Positions 49,363 to 60,689 of a stretch of DNA of 64,000 nt are shown piece by piece. The notes beneath the pieces were generated by a model, which worked only from the letters and a program-made list of their open reading frames with translations, did no database searches and was not told the DNA's origin. The stretch comes from Hofstenia miamia (Eukaryota > Xenacoelomorpha > Acoela), in contig SCFE01000006.1 of NCBI GenBank assembly GCA_004352715.1, positions 722,360 through 786,359 of the forward strand, read 5' to 3'. The position numbers and the translations under genes are program-made. Each line of letters begins with the position of its first letter. The first letter of the stretch is position 1.

Positions 49363-49373
49363 TACTAGGGTAG

Positions 49374-50305
49374 TTTGTTGTCGCTCTTTTCCTACTTTGG
49401 GCAAGCGATGCTGTGTGCCCAACTGCAAGAGTGGTTATTTAACAGGAACTTATCATTCTATGTTCTCGTTTCCTAATAAGAATTTGGACTTGCATAAGAA
49501 ATGGTTAAAGGCTATCTGTCGCAAAAACTTTTCACCAACAGCTCACTCATTTGTTTGTGCATTGCATTTTGATGAAAAACTATTTCGATTTACTGTGTGG
49601 ACTTAAAAAGTTGGACTTTTCAAGAAACCCAGTTCCAACAATATTCCAATTCCCTAAAAGTATTCTACCAACATTAGTTCCCACTCGAAAAAAACCAACA
49701 GAAAGGCTTTTACAAGAAGACCAACTTCCAATTTTTCTTGAAAAAGACTCAATACCTGATTTTTCCAAATTAAAAGTTATAGCTAGTGAATTGATGCCTG
49801 AAAATTGGAAAGTTGATGTTGAAATTGATTTTTCTNAGAGCTTTGTTGTGCATGATGGAAGTGAGCTTAATGAAGATGAAAAAGAGGTGGCTGTCTATAT
49901 TGGGGGATATTTAACAAAGAAATTATTGAATGGAAAATTCCGCAAATGTTAAGAAATCCTTTCTCTACCAACAACTAGTTATGTGACTTATGCAAATAAT
50001 TTAGATCGTGGAGGTTTGCTTCTTCCACCAGAAGATTTACAAAGTATGGTTTTTGAAGCTTTTTCTTGTTTGGGGCGAATTATCATGCATTGATTCAAAA
50101 TAGACATTTGCGTTTATTTTCACTACGAAAGCATGTCAAGACAGAATTAGTTGGGTGCAGTGTACATCAAGAAGGAAATTTAAAAAGTGTCTTTATGACT
50201 ATTGTAAATATTTTTTTCAACAATTATAGAAAGATGTTGAATGATTCTCAAAGAAAAAGCCAGGTTGCGACTTTCAACCGTCAAAAACGATTAAAAAATG
50301 TGTAG
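49374..50305 (+). pseudogene. THAP-domain P-type transposase, internally deleted
   Basis: The THAP zinc finger starts KRCCVPNCKSGY (C-x4-C, about 49400-49435). MFSFPNKN, KKWLKAICRKNFSP and FVCALHF (C-x2-H) follow, and the finger closes with PVPTIF at about 49630-49650 in another frame. One frameshift near 49590 separates the two. After a linker, and across a single N at 49836, the frame reads VAVYIGGYLTKKLL, then a stop, NNLDRGGLLLPPEDL, and a C-terminal piece ending at about 50303. These match the C-terminal region of P-element/THAP9-like transposases. The central RNase-H-like catalytic region is missing, as in many internally deleted P elements. The THAP finger binds element ends; this copy cannot transpose. 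Acceptor-like TTTATTTACTAG precedes the frame. Confidence 0.85.
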
Positions 50306-50879
50306 TTCGTGAAATAGATTTTGCTTTTAATACTGAATTTGTTTTTATTAATATTTGTTTAATATTTTTCTATAATTGTATTCAAAACCAATTTAATTTA
50401 TCGGCCCCCAATTTTTCTTTAGACAAACCAACTGGCATGGCCGTGTATATTTAGAAGGCCCTGATATCATATAGATGGCTACTAAGGGCAAGTTATGTCA
50501 ATTAAGCTTAATGAGTTGCCAGAGAAATAGTTGGGTATGTGACAACCTGAGTTAGATAGGCACAGTCTGTGGCTTGGGCGTTGGATATTCTAAGAAAATA
50601 AAATAGCACGATTACTACATTAGTTACTTCAATTCCAAATATAGAAATGCTCTCAGACTCATGTGAAAATATTTTCGCATCATAATGATATCTTCCTGCA
50701 TGTAATCGATATTAAGCTATGTATATATATATATAAATTTATATATATATTCACAAATTTGGCACTATGAATAATAACAATTAATAATAATAATAATAAT
50801 AAACGATATTTCTATTTTGATTTGCTTTAAAAGTCATTTCTGTTATTAATATAAAAAGTACAAGGAAAAGCGCTATATA
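50306..50879. other. Non-coding stretch
   Basis: AT-rich, with short TA runs at about 50720-50749 and an AAT run at about 50785-50800. No gene seen. Confidence 0.4.
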
Positions 50880-52075
50880 ACTATAGTATTTGCCACAAAA
50901 ATATCCCAATAGAACACAAAGAGATCCATGTAGTGTCTAAGATATCCGAATAAAACACAAAAAGATCCTCATGGGGATTAAGAGATCCGAATAAGGCAAG
51001 ATTGATCCAACTAAGGCAAATAAACATCCCAATTGTGCAAATAAATATCCAACATGTATTCTGCAAATATCATTATGAAAAACACTATACATTAAACAGA
51101 GAATCAAATTTTCAATTTTTGAGGATGACTTCGGTAAATAAGGTGCGCACATTTTGTGCATAAAGAAAAATGTGTTTTCCAGCAGCTAGTGCACTTGAGA
51201 AAGTGCAATCTGCAGCTGTTACAATCTAGAGCAGCGTATGCTCGCAAGACCATGACAGAAGAGTAGCGATTGGCTTGATATTTACTTTTGAATAAGAACA
51301 GGTATTCTTTGGTGATGGCCGTTAATATTAATGCGCCAACTGTACTGCAACGCGGTGTTATTTTTCTTTAATTTATTGTATTTTATTTTTTTATAAGTCG
51401 ATTTTTAATTTGCTGTACAATTTACATGTATACAGTATTTTATTATTTTATTTTATTGAATCCCTTTCTTATTTCTTTTTACTTAGTCTTACAACAAATA
51501 AAAATAAGAAAATTACAAAAGTTAACAAGAAAAATGTATTAATAACTCTAATATAACAAAACAGTAAGATTTTGTCAAATACATAAATTGAGTCAATTTC
51601 TTATTATATGTTCAGAGATCTTCTGCATTCAGAGCCATTGGTATAAATCTGGCAATAAAATGACGGAATGCATCACTTATCTTTTGTACTTATAACGTAT
51701 CGCCTTCAAAATTAAAATATAGACAATTCAGACGAAGGGCTACAACTTTTGCCGATAAACTTGTTATCAAAAATTTGAAATAAAGAACTGTTTTTGAAAA
51801 AACAATGTAGTCACTTTTGTATAAGTTTAAAAACGGTAAAACAATTATTCTCATCTTGGTATATATATAATTTTTGGTCGAGTTCAGTTGAAATAATTTA
51901 ATCGGATATTTGTTTCTATTGCTTATACGACTAATTGCCTTACTCTAATCTTTTCATGCCCAATTCTGATTTTCAAAAGTCTTAATTGGATCTTTCAATC
52001 TCAATATGGATTTCCTAATGCCATAATTGAATCTCTTTGTGCTCTATTGGGATATTTTTTTGGCAGATACTGTAG
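50880..52075. mobile_element. Non-autonomous TIR element (~1.2 kb) with iterated subterminal motif
   Basis: The ends ACTATAGTATTTGCCA (50880-50895) and, inverted, ACTACAGTATCTGCCA (52075-52060) form terminal inverted repeats. Pairing continues through AAAAATATCCCAATAGA.CACAAAGAGAT, about 50 bp in all. Inside the left end the word ATCC(C/G/A)AAT/C recurs about seven times between 50903 and 51053. Its complement recurs between about 51960 and 52055 at the right end. Such inverted arrays of a short motif are typical transposase-binding regions. There is no transposase frame; the middle is AT-rich and non-coding. Superfamily is uncertain. Confidence 0.75.
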
Positions 52076-52418
52076 TTTTTAAATAGCAATAAATCCAATT
52101 TAAAATTTCGCATAAAAAGTTATTGCTTAAATAAAATATTTTTGAATATCATAGTCAATGAAATGTACAATTTTTATACATTTTATTTTAAAAATATATA
52201 AAGCAGTCTCTTATAATTAATGTACATTCTTATTTAATGAAATAAACGCTAGTTTAAAAACTTTACCAAAATAATAAATTTTACCTATGTATTTGAGAAA
52301 TATTTACCAAACTTGTTTACAAGGTCGTGTTTTCTTATTGTATACAAAACTTGTTTTTTAGCTTGGTGTTTTTGCTTAAATATTTCCTACTTTCGATATC
52401 CTATAATATTTCAAATTT

Positions 52419-52420
<2 letters not shown>

Positions 52421-52469
<49 letters not shown>
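52421..52469. repeat. (TA)n microsatellite
   Basis: About 24 uninterrupted TA units, directly abutting the next MITE. Confidence 0.95.
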
Positions 52470-52473
<4 letters not shown>

Positions 52474-52789
52474 GCCTTGCGAGTACTCGAAATTCGAGTC
52501 GAGTTAGAGTACTCGAGGGATAAAAATCAACTCTACATTTTGAATACTCCAATCCAACACGATTTTATTTATCTTAAATTGTAAGCTATCATGCTTGGTA
52601 TCCCTTGCTTAGCTTAACATGCATTTCTGTCGTACATTTATATAGATTAGCACAGTCTTTTGATAATTTAGCTTAATGAGAAAAATGTGTTTAAATAAAA
52701 TTGTAACTTGACTGCAACTCGACAGTTAGGGTTCCAAATCTACTCGAACTCGACTCGAAACTAAAAAAGTAACTTGCAGAGTCTTAATC
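52470..52789. mobile_element. hAT-like MITE (~320 bp)
   Basis: The left end TAGAGCCTTGCGAGTACTCG and the right end (reverse complement TAAGACTCTGCAAGTTACTT) are inverted relatives. Further in, TTCGAGTCGAGTTNGAGTA pairs perfectly but for one base (left about 52491-52510; right about 52741-52760). The flanks ATATATAT and ATCTATAT could be an 8-bp target duplication with one change. The TIR form (CAGAG-C-TGCAAGTA-like) is that of hAT elements. There is no coding frame. A diverged relative may lie at about 29000-29115. Confidence 0.68.
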
Positions 52790-53119
52790 TATATTTATAT
52801 ATTAAGTATGATTTTCTAAAATTTATATTGACAGCCAACTTTGAAAACTATTGTAAGCAAAAACACATATTTTCTGTCATTGTGGTGATCGCATGCCATC
52901 GCTTTTATTAAAAGTTTAGCTTGAGATAATCTCATTAAAACTGGATTTGCAGACGATATTGACTTTTTGGCTTTGTCTTAGATTTAACTTTATTAATAAG
53001 AGATATATGTTCACAACTATTCAAGACTCCTGAAGCAATAACAAAGAAGCCATTTAAACACCAAAAGTTCGAAATATTCTAACTACTTTATAGGATCATA
53101 TTATTTATTTGTGTTCAAT

Positions 53120-53272
53120 ATGAAAGCAGTGACAGCCTTCAACTGCCTAACTCTTAGATTTTTTTTCAATATTGAAATGTACACAGATTTTCTATTGACA
53201 AGAGGATTCCATTTTACAAAGTACTTTGTGGCAATCTTACTTGCTCTCGTTATGTTAATGTTAATTGAAAAG
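53120..53272 (+). CDS. Candidate first coding exon with hydrophobic leader
   Basis: An ATG at 53120 opens 51 codons that run without a stop into a consensus donor AAG/GTAGGT (GT at 53273-53274). The last 20 residues form a hydrophobic segment (KYFVAILLALVMLMLIEK), suitable as signal peptide or membrane anchor. A second in-frame Met lies at codon 20. The next exon of the proposed gene could begin at 54018 in the same phase. Evidence is donor plus hydrophobic leader only; the repeat at 53309 would lie in the intron. Confidence 0.35.
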
Positions 53273-53308
53273 GTAGGTTGAATTTAACTGTTTAATGAAA
53301 CTCAGAAG

Positions 53309-53490
53309 CTAAGGAACGATATTATTATTAGAGGGGCTGAAAAGAGGTCCTTCCTATACAAAGCTTAAATTTCTTAAATTTAAAAAGATTTGATGCAAAA
53401 ATATGTGCCAACTGGAACAATTATTGGGCTCTATGTCTCCCAGCCACCCCTGTTGAAACTAATTATGTAAACGGTCTGGCTTTCTTCCAA
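53309..53490 (+). repeat. Interspersed repeat, copy A
   Basis: Matches the reverse complement of 57312-57514. Shared blocks include CTAAGGAAC, GAGGGGCTGAA.AGA, TCCTTCCTATACAAA, TTAAATTTCTTAAATTTAAA and CAGCCAC.CCTGT. It is AT/GC mixed and non-coding. Family unknown; possibly a SINE. Confidence 0.8.
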
Positions 53491-54017
53491 AAATTAAAAA
53501 ATTACTAGTATGAAATTCGTCCCTCTAATATAAACAGTGTTTTGAGTAAATTTCACCTTACCGGTGTATTACAGTGAGAAGGAATGTATTTTCATCAATT
53601 CCACTTCAATTTCACTTCATAATTCAGGAAGACGTTTCATTATACTTCAACATGGGTTGTGCACATAAAATTCATAAATTTGATAATCGAATTTTGGAAT
53701 TACTTTTTTATTGATCTTTAGACATGATTTGCATAAAAATATCTCTTTGATATTAAATGACACAAATATAATTGATACCACTTTGTTCAACAAAATTTCT
53801 ACAGAAAGTTTCGTTTACTTATTCATTACTGTGAATATAGTTTATTGGTGTAGCTTAGATCATAGTAACATTGTTCTATTTACTATCAAAATACAATAAA
53901 GGATGTGACTCCTACTAGGGCGACCCAAAAGTCAAAATAAAGTCAAAATTAACACTTTTCAAAAGTAATTCCAAATTGGCAATTTATAAAATAAAATCAA
54001 ATGTATATATTTCTTAG

Positions 54018-54413
54018 AAATTGATTACTGTTTTTCTCACGGATTGCATATTTCTAATAGGTATCCGCAATGATAAGCCAGTGGCAGCTCGATGGCATAA
54101 CATGGTGGGAGAACCAATGAACGCTGTGGTATTGCAAAAGTCAATAAAAACACAGGCTTCTGCTTTTAGCGTTATACATTTGTTAGTAGTTTTGCAGGAT
54201 ACCAAAGCGGGTAAAACCTACAAGATGAAGATTTCGATAGAAATTGCCCGCGACTTTTCAAATGAGTTTATATGTACTTCAAGCCAAATGATAAATTGTT
54301 TTGCACCCTGTACAATGAATAAGTCCGTCACGAAAATAAATTCTTTATGGAAGGCCACAGGAACTCGGCAACCCACAAGTGACATATTTGACACGAGTTT
54401 ACAACAAGGTTAA
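54018..54413 (+). CDS. Cystatin-like segment, candidate exon or pseudogene
   Basis: An open frame follows an acceptor-like TATTTCTTAG (AG at 54016-54017) and stays open for 131 codons to a TAA. The stretch WHNMVGEPMNAVVLQKS resembles the N-terminal VGGPM-A segment of type-2 cystatins. About 35 residues later QDTKAGKTYKMKISI resembles the QxVxG loop and following strand, with an extra residue in the loop. Two Cys follow about 20 residues on (FICTSSQMINC). Cystatins inhibit papain-like proteases and are secreted. The PW hairpin is absent or degenerate (SLWKA). The match is by eye and partial. It may instead be a decayed or unrelated exon. Confidence 0.35.
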   Translation, partial: KLITVFLTDCIFLIGIRNDKPVAARWHNMVGEPMNAVVLQKSIKTQASAFSVIHLLVVLQDTKAGKTYKMKISIEIARDFSNEFICTSSQMINCFAPCTMNKSVTKINSLWKATGTRQPTSDIFDTSLQQG

Positions 54414-54539
54414 TCAAAACAACAAAACTTTATTGCTCCTCGAACAAAGACTCTGCTCAAAATTCGGTGAAGCCATTTTTGAATGCCATGCAGAAGTTAT
54501 TCCTAAATATGAAATGCAATTGCCCAATGAGACAAGCAC

Positions 54540-55010
54540 AAACTGGAACAAATTTTGAATGATAAAGAAGTCTTTCTAGTAGTCAATGAATCTAAAATCA
54601 ATGGTTGCAAGTGTATTTTAAATTCCTGAAGGTGATGTTGGAGCTCCAGAGTTCGTATTTCGCTAGTGTGTGTAAAGCTAGATTGCCCACCAAATCATGT
54701 AGATGCTTCCCAACACATTGATGACGCCCTGAAAAAAAAAGATAGCAAGGAACAATTTTCTTGTGATATTCTCTGACGCAGCTGCATATGTGGTAGCTGC
54801 TGGTAAATTTTATTCAAAGTTTTTTCATTTTTCATGTGACATGCTTGGGGCATTTACTCTATAATTGTGATCAGAAAATCAGTAGCAAGTACAAAATGTT
54901 GACAAGGTGGAGGCCACCTTGAAGATTGCGGTGGTGGAGAACACCTCGCGTCGATATTTATTTCATGAAATTGGTAGTCTACCTACCCCATTCATATAAG
55001 ATGTTGCTAT
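54540..55010 (+). pseudogene. hAT-superfamily transposase fragment
   Basis: In shifting frames: VNESKINGC (about 54580-54606), corresponding to the VDETTDxxGR box of hAT transposases; KLDCPPNHVDASQHIDD (about 54680-54730); FSDAAAYVVAAGKF (about 54770-54812), matching the L-(T/S)DAA-Y-M-V-AGK box; then VDKVEATLKIAVVENTSRR (about 54898-54955) and LFHEIGSLPTP, matching the region after the HALH motif. At least four stops or shifts occur, and the N- and C-terminal parts are not found. By family it cuts and pastes DNA with 8-bp target duplications; this copy is dead. Whether it belongs with the hAT-like MITE at 52.5 kb is not shown. Confidence 0.72.
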
Positions 55011-57311
55011 CTTTCGAACTTGCAACACAACCATTAGTATTAGATGTCTGTGCTGGCTTTGATTAATAACTTGACTGATATTTCTCGAATTGCTGATTTG
55101 CATATCTCGTAATAGAGTAGTTGCAAGAAATAAGATAGCTCATCGGACACACAATATCTGACAAGATCTCTAGCTAATACTTGTAAGAATTATTGCATCC
55201 GTTTCCTTGTTTTGAGAGTTATAGTCTCTTCTTGTCATTTATCAACAAAATGGATCAATATTTGAATCGTTGCTTTTATTAGTCTAAAAGCCTCTTTGAA
55301 AAGAGTTAGCAAAGTTGAATGTGAAGAAAACTTGCTTTTCATTTTAGTCATTTTTGCAAAATAGCTGTTTCTGCTGCATTATTATTGCTATCGCCATTTT
55401 CTACCACTTCTGTAATCATTCAGACACTCATTTTTTAAAGGGTTATTCTTGCATTGGAGCAGTGACATGTCAAAATATGTTTCCTTAGATCGACTTACTG
55501 CAACAAAAATAGCTGGCGTGTAACAGAGTATTTGCGACGTTCTTCTGACTGTAAATCACCAATCTGTGATTACAGATAATTTTAGTTTTAGATTTGATAA
55601 AATGCATTTACTAAAGATCAGTATTTTTTAATCACTATGGTGTTTATTGAATTAGTAACGATTGATACTGATAAACTGAATGAAGGCTGTCTATTGCGTT
55701 AATGGCAATCGTATGCATTGCCAAACACAAACAAATAGATAAAAAAGAAATTCACCATTGCCAGTATCATCTCTATTTAAAACAAAGGTCTAAGACAACA
55801 AACATTTAATAAGTGAACATGATTTCATTATTTGAAAGGGATTTGAATAAGTTACAATATAATACTCCCAACTTATTTGGTGGATTTTCGGTGATTAGAA
55901 AATACAATAAAATGAGAACTCTATGAAGTCAATCATGCCAATTTCAAAAGGTTTTATAGACTTTGCTAAATCTAAACTTTAAAACTGAAAATTGATGCAT
56001 CATATTTATGAGCTATTTAATATCGTTGTTGAATTTGTGTCTGGAACAACATATTTGTATTAATGTATAATCAAGTATTTTTATTGTTTAACAACAACAT
56101 TGTTTGATTGTCAAAATTTTTGTAACTTATTTATAAAACGTTATGTTAAATTATATTGTTTCTTGAATATTTCTTAGACTTCCATATTTAAGAATGATTG
56201 CAACTTATTAACTTAGTTTTTCTAATTGAATTGGAAAACATCGAAAATTACTGGAACTGACAGTTTGTTATTGACGTGAGTTTAATAATGTGAAAGAAGC
56301 ATTTGTATAATTGCTAACTAATTAGCGGCATTGAGAACTTCAATGAAACCAGTAGCTCCAAGGTAAAAATAAATTAATCTTTTTTAATATTTAGAATTGC
56401 TAAAAAATGATATATATATATATAATGATGCATATATATATATATATATATATAATGCACATCGTATATCAATGTCCATTTTTATCTTTGACATTTTCGA
56501 ACCTTGAACCAATTTAATAAAAATCTTCAACTCCACCAATTCCTATTAGTCAATGCTTAAAAAAGCAAGTAAAATAGGAAAATACCTGATGTCTATTGGG
56601 CATTCATTGCGAATTGCAACTAGTTGCATGGTCTAGGTATACGGAAAATCTGCAGTAATTTTTTACACTACCATAAATTGATAGAATCCTTACTAATTCA
56701 TTGATTTTAATAACCTTGAAGAGATTATTTCGAATAAATATTAATAATATATAGTCAGCTGAAATACTTAAATTTATTGCAATTTTAATTAAGTCTTGAA
56801 TATTTCACTGACTGTTGAGGAACTCTCTAAGGACGTTTGAGCAATAATTTATTTATTGAATAATTTATCATAAATTTTTAACATTAGCTAGAGTTATTTG
56901 TTTTGAATCAACTTTAATTTGTCGCAGGTAGTCCAGCATCAAATTTTATATCGTTTTGAAGTAAATAATCTTCACTAAATGTGTATTATCAAACTGCATA
57001 ATAACTCTCAAATAAATTCAAATTCTAAAGCTGATTAATTACCACAGTCTTCCTTACATATTGCTAAAACTTTTTTGCAAATTCAATAATATACTTTCAT
57101 ATACATTATATATTTGTATTGAATAGATTACCAATTTGCTATAAATGTATAAGAATACAAAATATAATTATAAAGAATTGTTCATTTTATACTGGAAATT
57201 TTAAGGCCCATTAATAAAAGTTTTACATTAAATATGCATGCTGACTACAATTTTAAAATGCTTATAGACTACATATTGGTATTTGCAAATTAGCAGGAAA
57301 TGCAGTCTGTA
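55011..57311. other. Non-coding stretch
   Basis: Downstream of the hAT fossil nothing is recognised. TA runs at about 56410-56424 and 56431-56453, separated by ATGATGC. Confidence 0.4.
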
Positions 57312-57514
57312 GAAAGTCAGCCTACCGATTTTACACAGTTTCTAGTGTTGCCAGAGGCTAAGGCACAGGAGTGGCTGGAAGGCTAGCCCCCTCCCCTAGT
57401 AATCGTCACAGTCGGCAATTAATTTGGCATCAAATCTTTTTAAATTTAAGAAATTTAAGATTTGTATAGGAAGGACTTCTGTTCAGCCCCTCCTATAATA
57501 ATATTGTTCCTTAG
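57312..57514 (-). repeat. Interspersed repeat, copy B (inverse of copy A)
   Basis: Reverse complement aligns with 53309-53490 except for an extra segment of about 26 bp near its 3' end (GCCTTAGCCTCTGGC region). The two copies are in opposite orientation about 4 kb apart. Confidence 0.8.
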
Positions 57515-58689
57515 TTCCAGATTGTTGAGAATTCTGTGTATTAATGTCATTGCAACTAGAATTTGTGTTATGCCAAGGCTTGATGCAAATATTTTAAGCC
57601 TAATATTCCCATTTTATCTCAAAATACAAAATGGTTTTGTCCACATTTTCAAATATTTTTTTCCATAACTATTAGCAAATTTCAGAAGCCTGGGATTTTA
57701 GCGTAGCTATGGGTAACTGTGCACTTCCATTATGGAGCAAATTTGTGATAAAGATTATTCTTGTGCCTGAAGTATATGAAAATATAACCTTTTTTAGATT
57801 GAAAATAGGATTTTTGCAAAAAATTTTAAAAAAGCGCGAACTAAGGATGCAACTAAAAAATAAATTACTCTCTATTAATTGTTGTTTGCAGATTTGAAAT
57901 ATCTTTATTATTTAGTTATTTTCAGCATATAATAAATATTTTTGAAAGTCATTACAAATTCTAGAAAATGCCTGAGTAAATTAAGGTTAACATCAGTGGT
58001 GTATATGAACCTGAAAGATCAGTCAGTGAACCTGAAGTGAAATTCTGTCCAAGAGTTTAATAAGGTCAAAATTCAAAATCCAGAGACATCTCTGTCCATA
58101 TCACTAAATTAATTTTTTTTCTGTGTCGATTACCTTCTTAAAAAATCGTTTTATGCATAATTGAAAAGGAATCCCCTTCTATTAGAATGAAATGGATTTA
58201 CAGTATGTGCTGTCCACTATGATTTATTATACCCCAATCTGCCTCGGCCCGTGAAATGGTGTAATGCAAAAACCTTTTCTCACTTAGGCTTTTTCAGAAT
58301 GTTGCCAAGCAAATCGGAAGATCATTTGCATATTTTTTTTCAAATTAGAAAATAAGGGTATTAAAATGTTTCTTAAGATTTGGTGAAGTAGAACTACACA
58401 GATTTCAAAAATATAAATAAAATAAAATAAATCAGTTGTGTATAAAAACATTATTATTTATTAATTTACAGTATATTGGGAAATCCTTAATCATGGAGCT
58501 CAGCTCTAATTTATATCTTTATTTATTAATACTATTGATTTTTATGTTCTTTATAAATAGAGTCAAAATATATTGAAAATTGTATTCTATATATTCTTGA
58601 ATGCTTTGCTGGTCAAAATGTCTGGATATATAAAGCTTTTTTGGATGGTACTAAAACGGAGTACAACTTTTCAAAGTCCAATAGAACTT

Positions 58690-58691
<2 letters not shown>
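57515..58691. other. Non-coding stretch
   Basis: Small frames at 57709-57897 and 58573-58690 have no recognised domain. No gene called. Confidence 0.35.

Positions 58692-58753
<62 letters not shown>
58692..58753. repeat. (TA)n microsatellite
   Basis: About 31 TA units, the longest uninterrupted one in the window, ending at the left end of a TIR element. Confidence 0.95.
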
Positions 58754-58754
<1 letters not shown>

Positions 58755-60388
58755 TAGGATGGCCCTTATATAAGGTGAAAATTTTAACTTATGATTTTTG
58801 TATGTTTGACCCTGTTAAAAGGTTCTATTCCATTTCTGATAATCAAATATGATTTTTAGAGATGGCGCAATGCTGCGAAAATTGGCCTAATAAAGCTCAA
58901 TACATGACATGGAAAATAATGTATCAATACAATAGTCACAAAAACAGAATAGCTGTTTTTTTTTCTGGCTTTTCTTTAAAATCCTTAAAGCGTACTGCGA
59001 TTATTCTTCATTATTGAGCAACGCAATTCTTTCATTTGCTGTATCAAAAACACAATTCGTTAGCAGCATTTAGTGAGCCCGTAGCTGTTTAAACGGTTTT
59101 GAAGTTTAGCTTTTATACCAGTCTTCCGGATAGGTTCGAGAAAATTATCAAAAGCAGTCAGCTCCCAAGCAACCTTCTACTGCTTCTGATTACGAAAATA
59201 ATAGACAGTTTGCCTTATTTTTGGCCCTCTCCGCTTGAGCTCATCTCAGTGTTGCATCTTTTTCAATATCCTTTGAAACTTAGATTTTTACCGTTGTGCA
59301 GCCAAATTTAAGTAAGAATATAGCAACTCAGGGAAATCAGTTCCTCGGAAAGATATGACAAATTGTCTAAATTCTTACACAATCTAGCTATTTGGATTTG
59401 ACGTTGAGGATGATAATAAAGCCACTGGAATAGTTTCAAATCACGTCCGTGGAGCAAGTAGATCCAAGAATTAAGCCTCAATATCAACCATTGCTAAAAT
59501 AGTTGTCGATATCTTGTAATCCGTTCACCCCCGCGATCTCAAATTCGAACTGAGATCTAAACACCCAAATTTAGGATCTTTATTTGGATTTAAGAATCCA
59601 TCATGCTTGATGCATGAGGTACGGCCAAGTGTTCTAAGTTTCTCGGAATGAGAACCCCTCCCCCCCCCAACATATTCTTATAATGATTTCACGGGTGTTC
59701 TGCTGTTCACCGTGTTGAAATAAGCAATATCATTGAGAAATTGAATCTTTTCTAAGATACTGAGATCTTCCTGATGGCGTTCTGTCTAGGATTAATGGAA
59801 ATTCTAGCAATGGGCCAAAGGAATTCATTTTCCGAATTGCAGAAATTGGGGCTATTTGAAATTTTACTTTGGGTAGAGAGTAAATGCTTGCCTATCAGGG
59901 GGAGTTCTTGCCCATTCAATGCGTTCTGATGGCGTATTAGGATAATTAGGAAGCAATTTGAATTGAAATTAATCATTTCGAATATTTTGTTGAGCATGTG
60001 ACAAATGTATAAATTCACATACATAGAAACATTAAGTATAAATTTGATCATTTGAATTAAACCACATTTTCAAAAAATTTGATAAACATGAATAAATGTA
60101 TGCAGAGTTATTCTTAATGTAGGCATTAATATATTTGTCGTCAATTACAATTTACTGTCATTTCCCATCCCAAGTATTAATGAAGTGCCTAAAACTACTT
60201 ATGTTGTGTCACAATTAACTGTTTTATTAATTCCTTAATACTAGAAAAGTATAATGTGTTTGCGCCACATCTCAACTTTTTTTCAAATGGTTGAACATTT
60301 TACACTCATCATTTTTTTTGAAATGAAAACACTTTAAATGTTCAGAGGCAAAACTTTCGGGAATTTGTAAATAAGGGCCATCCATATA
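58755..60388. mobile_element. TIR element (~1.63 kb) inserted in a TA repeat
   Basis: GGATGGCCCTTATATAAG at 58757 is mirrored by ATAAGGGCCATCC at 60371-60383, giving a TIR of about 14 bp. Both outer sides are TA microsatellite, so the target is probably TA within the repeat, as for Tc1/mariner/IS630-type transposases. Internal frames are short. The minus strand at about 59030-59480 reads somewhat protein-like with several stops (KLFQWLYYHPQRQIQIAR), possibly a transposase fossil that I cannot assign. The left boundary starts at TA 58755-58756. Confidence 0.65.
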
Positions 60389-60394
60389 TATATA

Positions 60395-60656
60395 NNNNNN
60401 NNNNNNNNNNNNNNNNNNNNNNNNNNNNNNNNNNNNNNNNNNNNNNNNNNNNNNNNNNNNNNNNNNNNNNNNNNNNNNNNNNNNNNNNNNNNNNNNNNNN
60501 NNNNNNNNNNNNNNNNNNNNNNNNNNNNNNNNNNNNNNNNNNNNNNNNNNNNNNNNNNNNNNNNNNNNNNNNNNNNNNNNNNNNNNNNNNNNNNNNNNNN
60601 NNNNNNNNNNNNNNNNNNNNNNNNNNNNNNNNNNNNNNNNNNNNNNNNNNNNNNNN
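60395..60656. other. Assembly gap (262 N) in a TA repeat
   Basis: Bounded by TATATA on both sides; the missing sequence is likely TA microsatellite beside the TIR element. Confidence 0.9.

Positions 60657-60689
<33 letters not shown>

Noticed and set aside
52313-52584. Frame with Tyr-Ile repeats
   Set aside because: Translation of the (TA)n microsatellite. Similar Tyr-Ile frames at 1714, 23307, 34391 and 58573 are rejected for the same reason.
53915-53935. Second mariner-like terminus (TAGGGCGACCCAAAAGTC)
   Set aside because: Resembles a mariner end, but no matching inverse end or transposase was found downstream; too weak to list.
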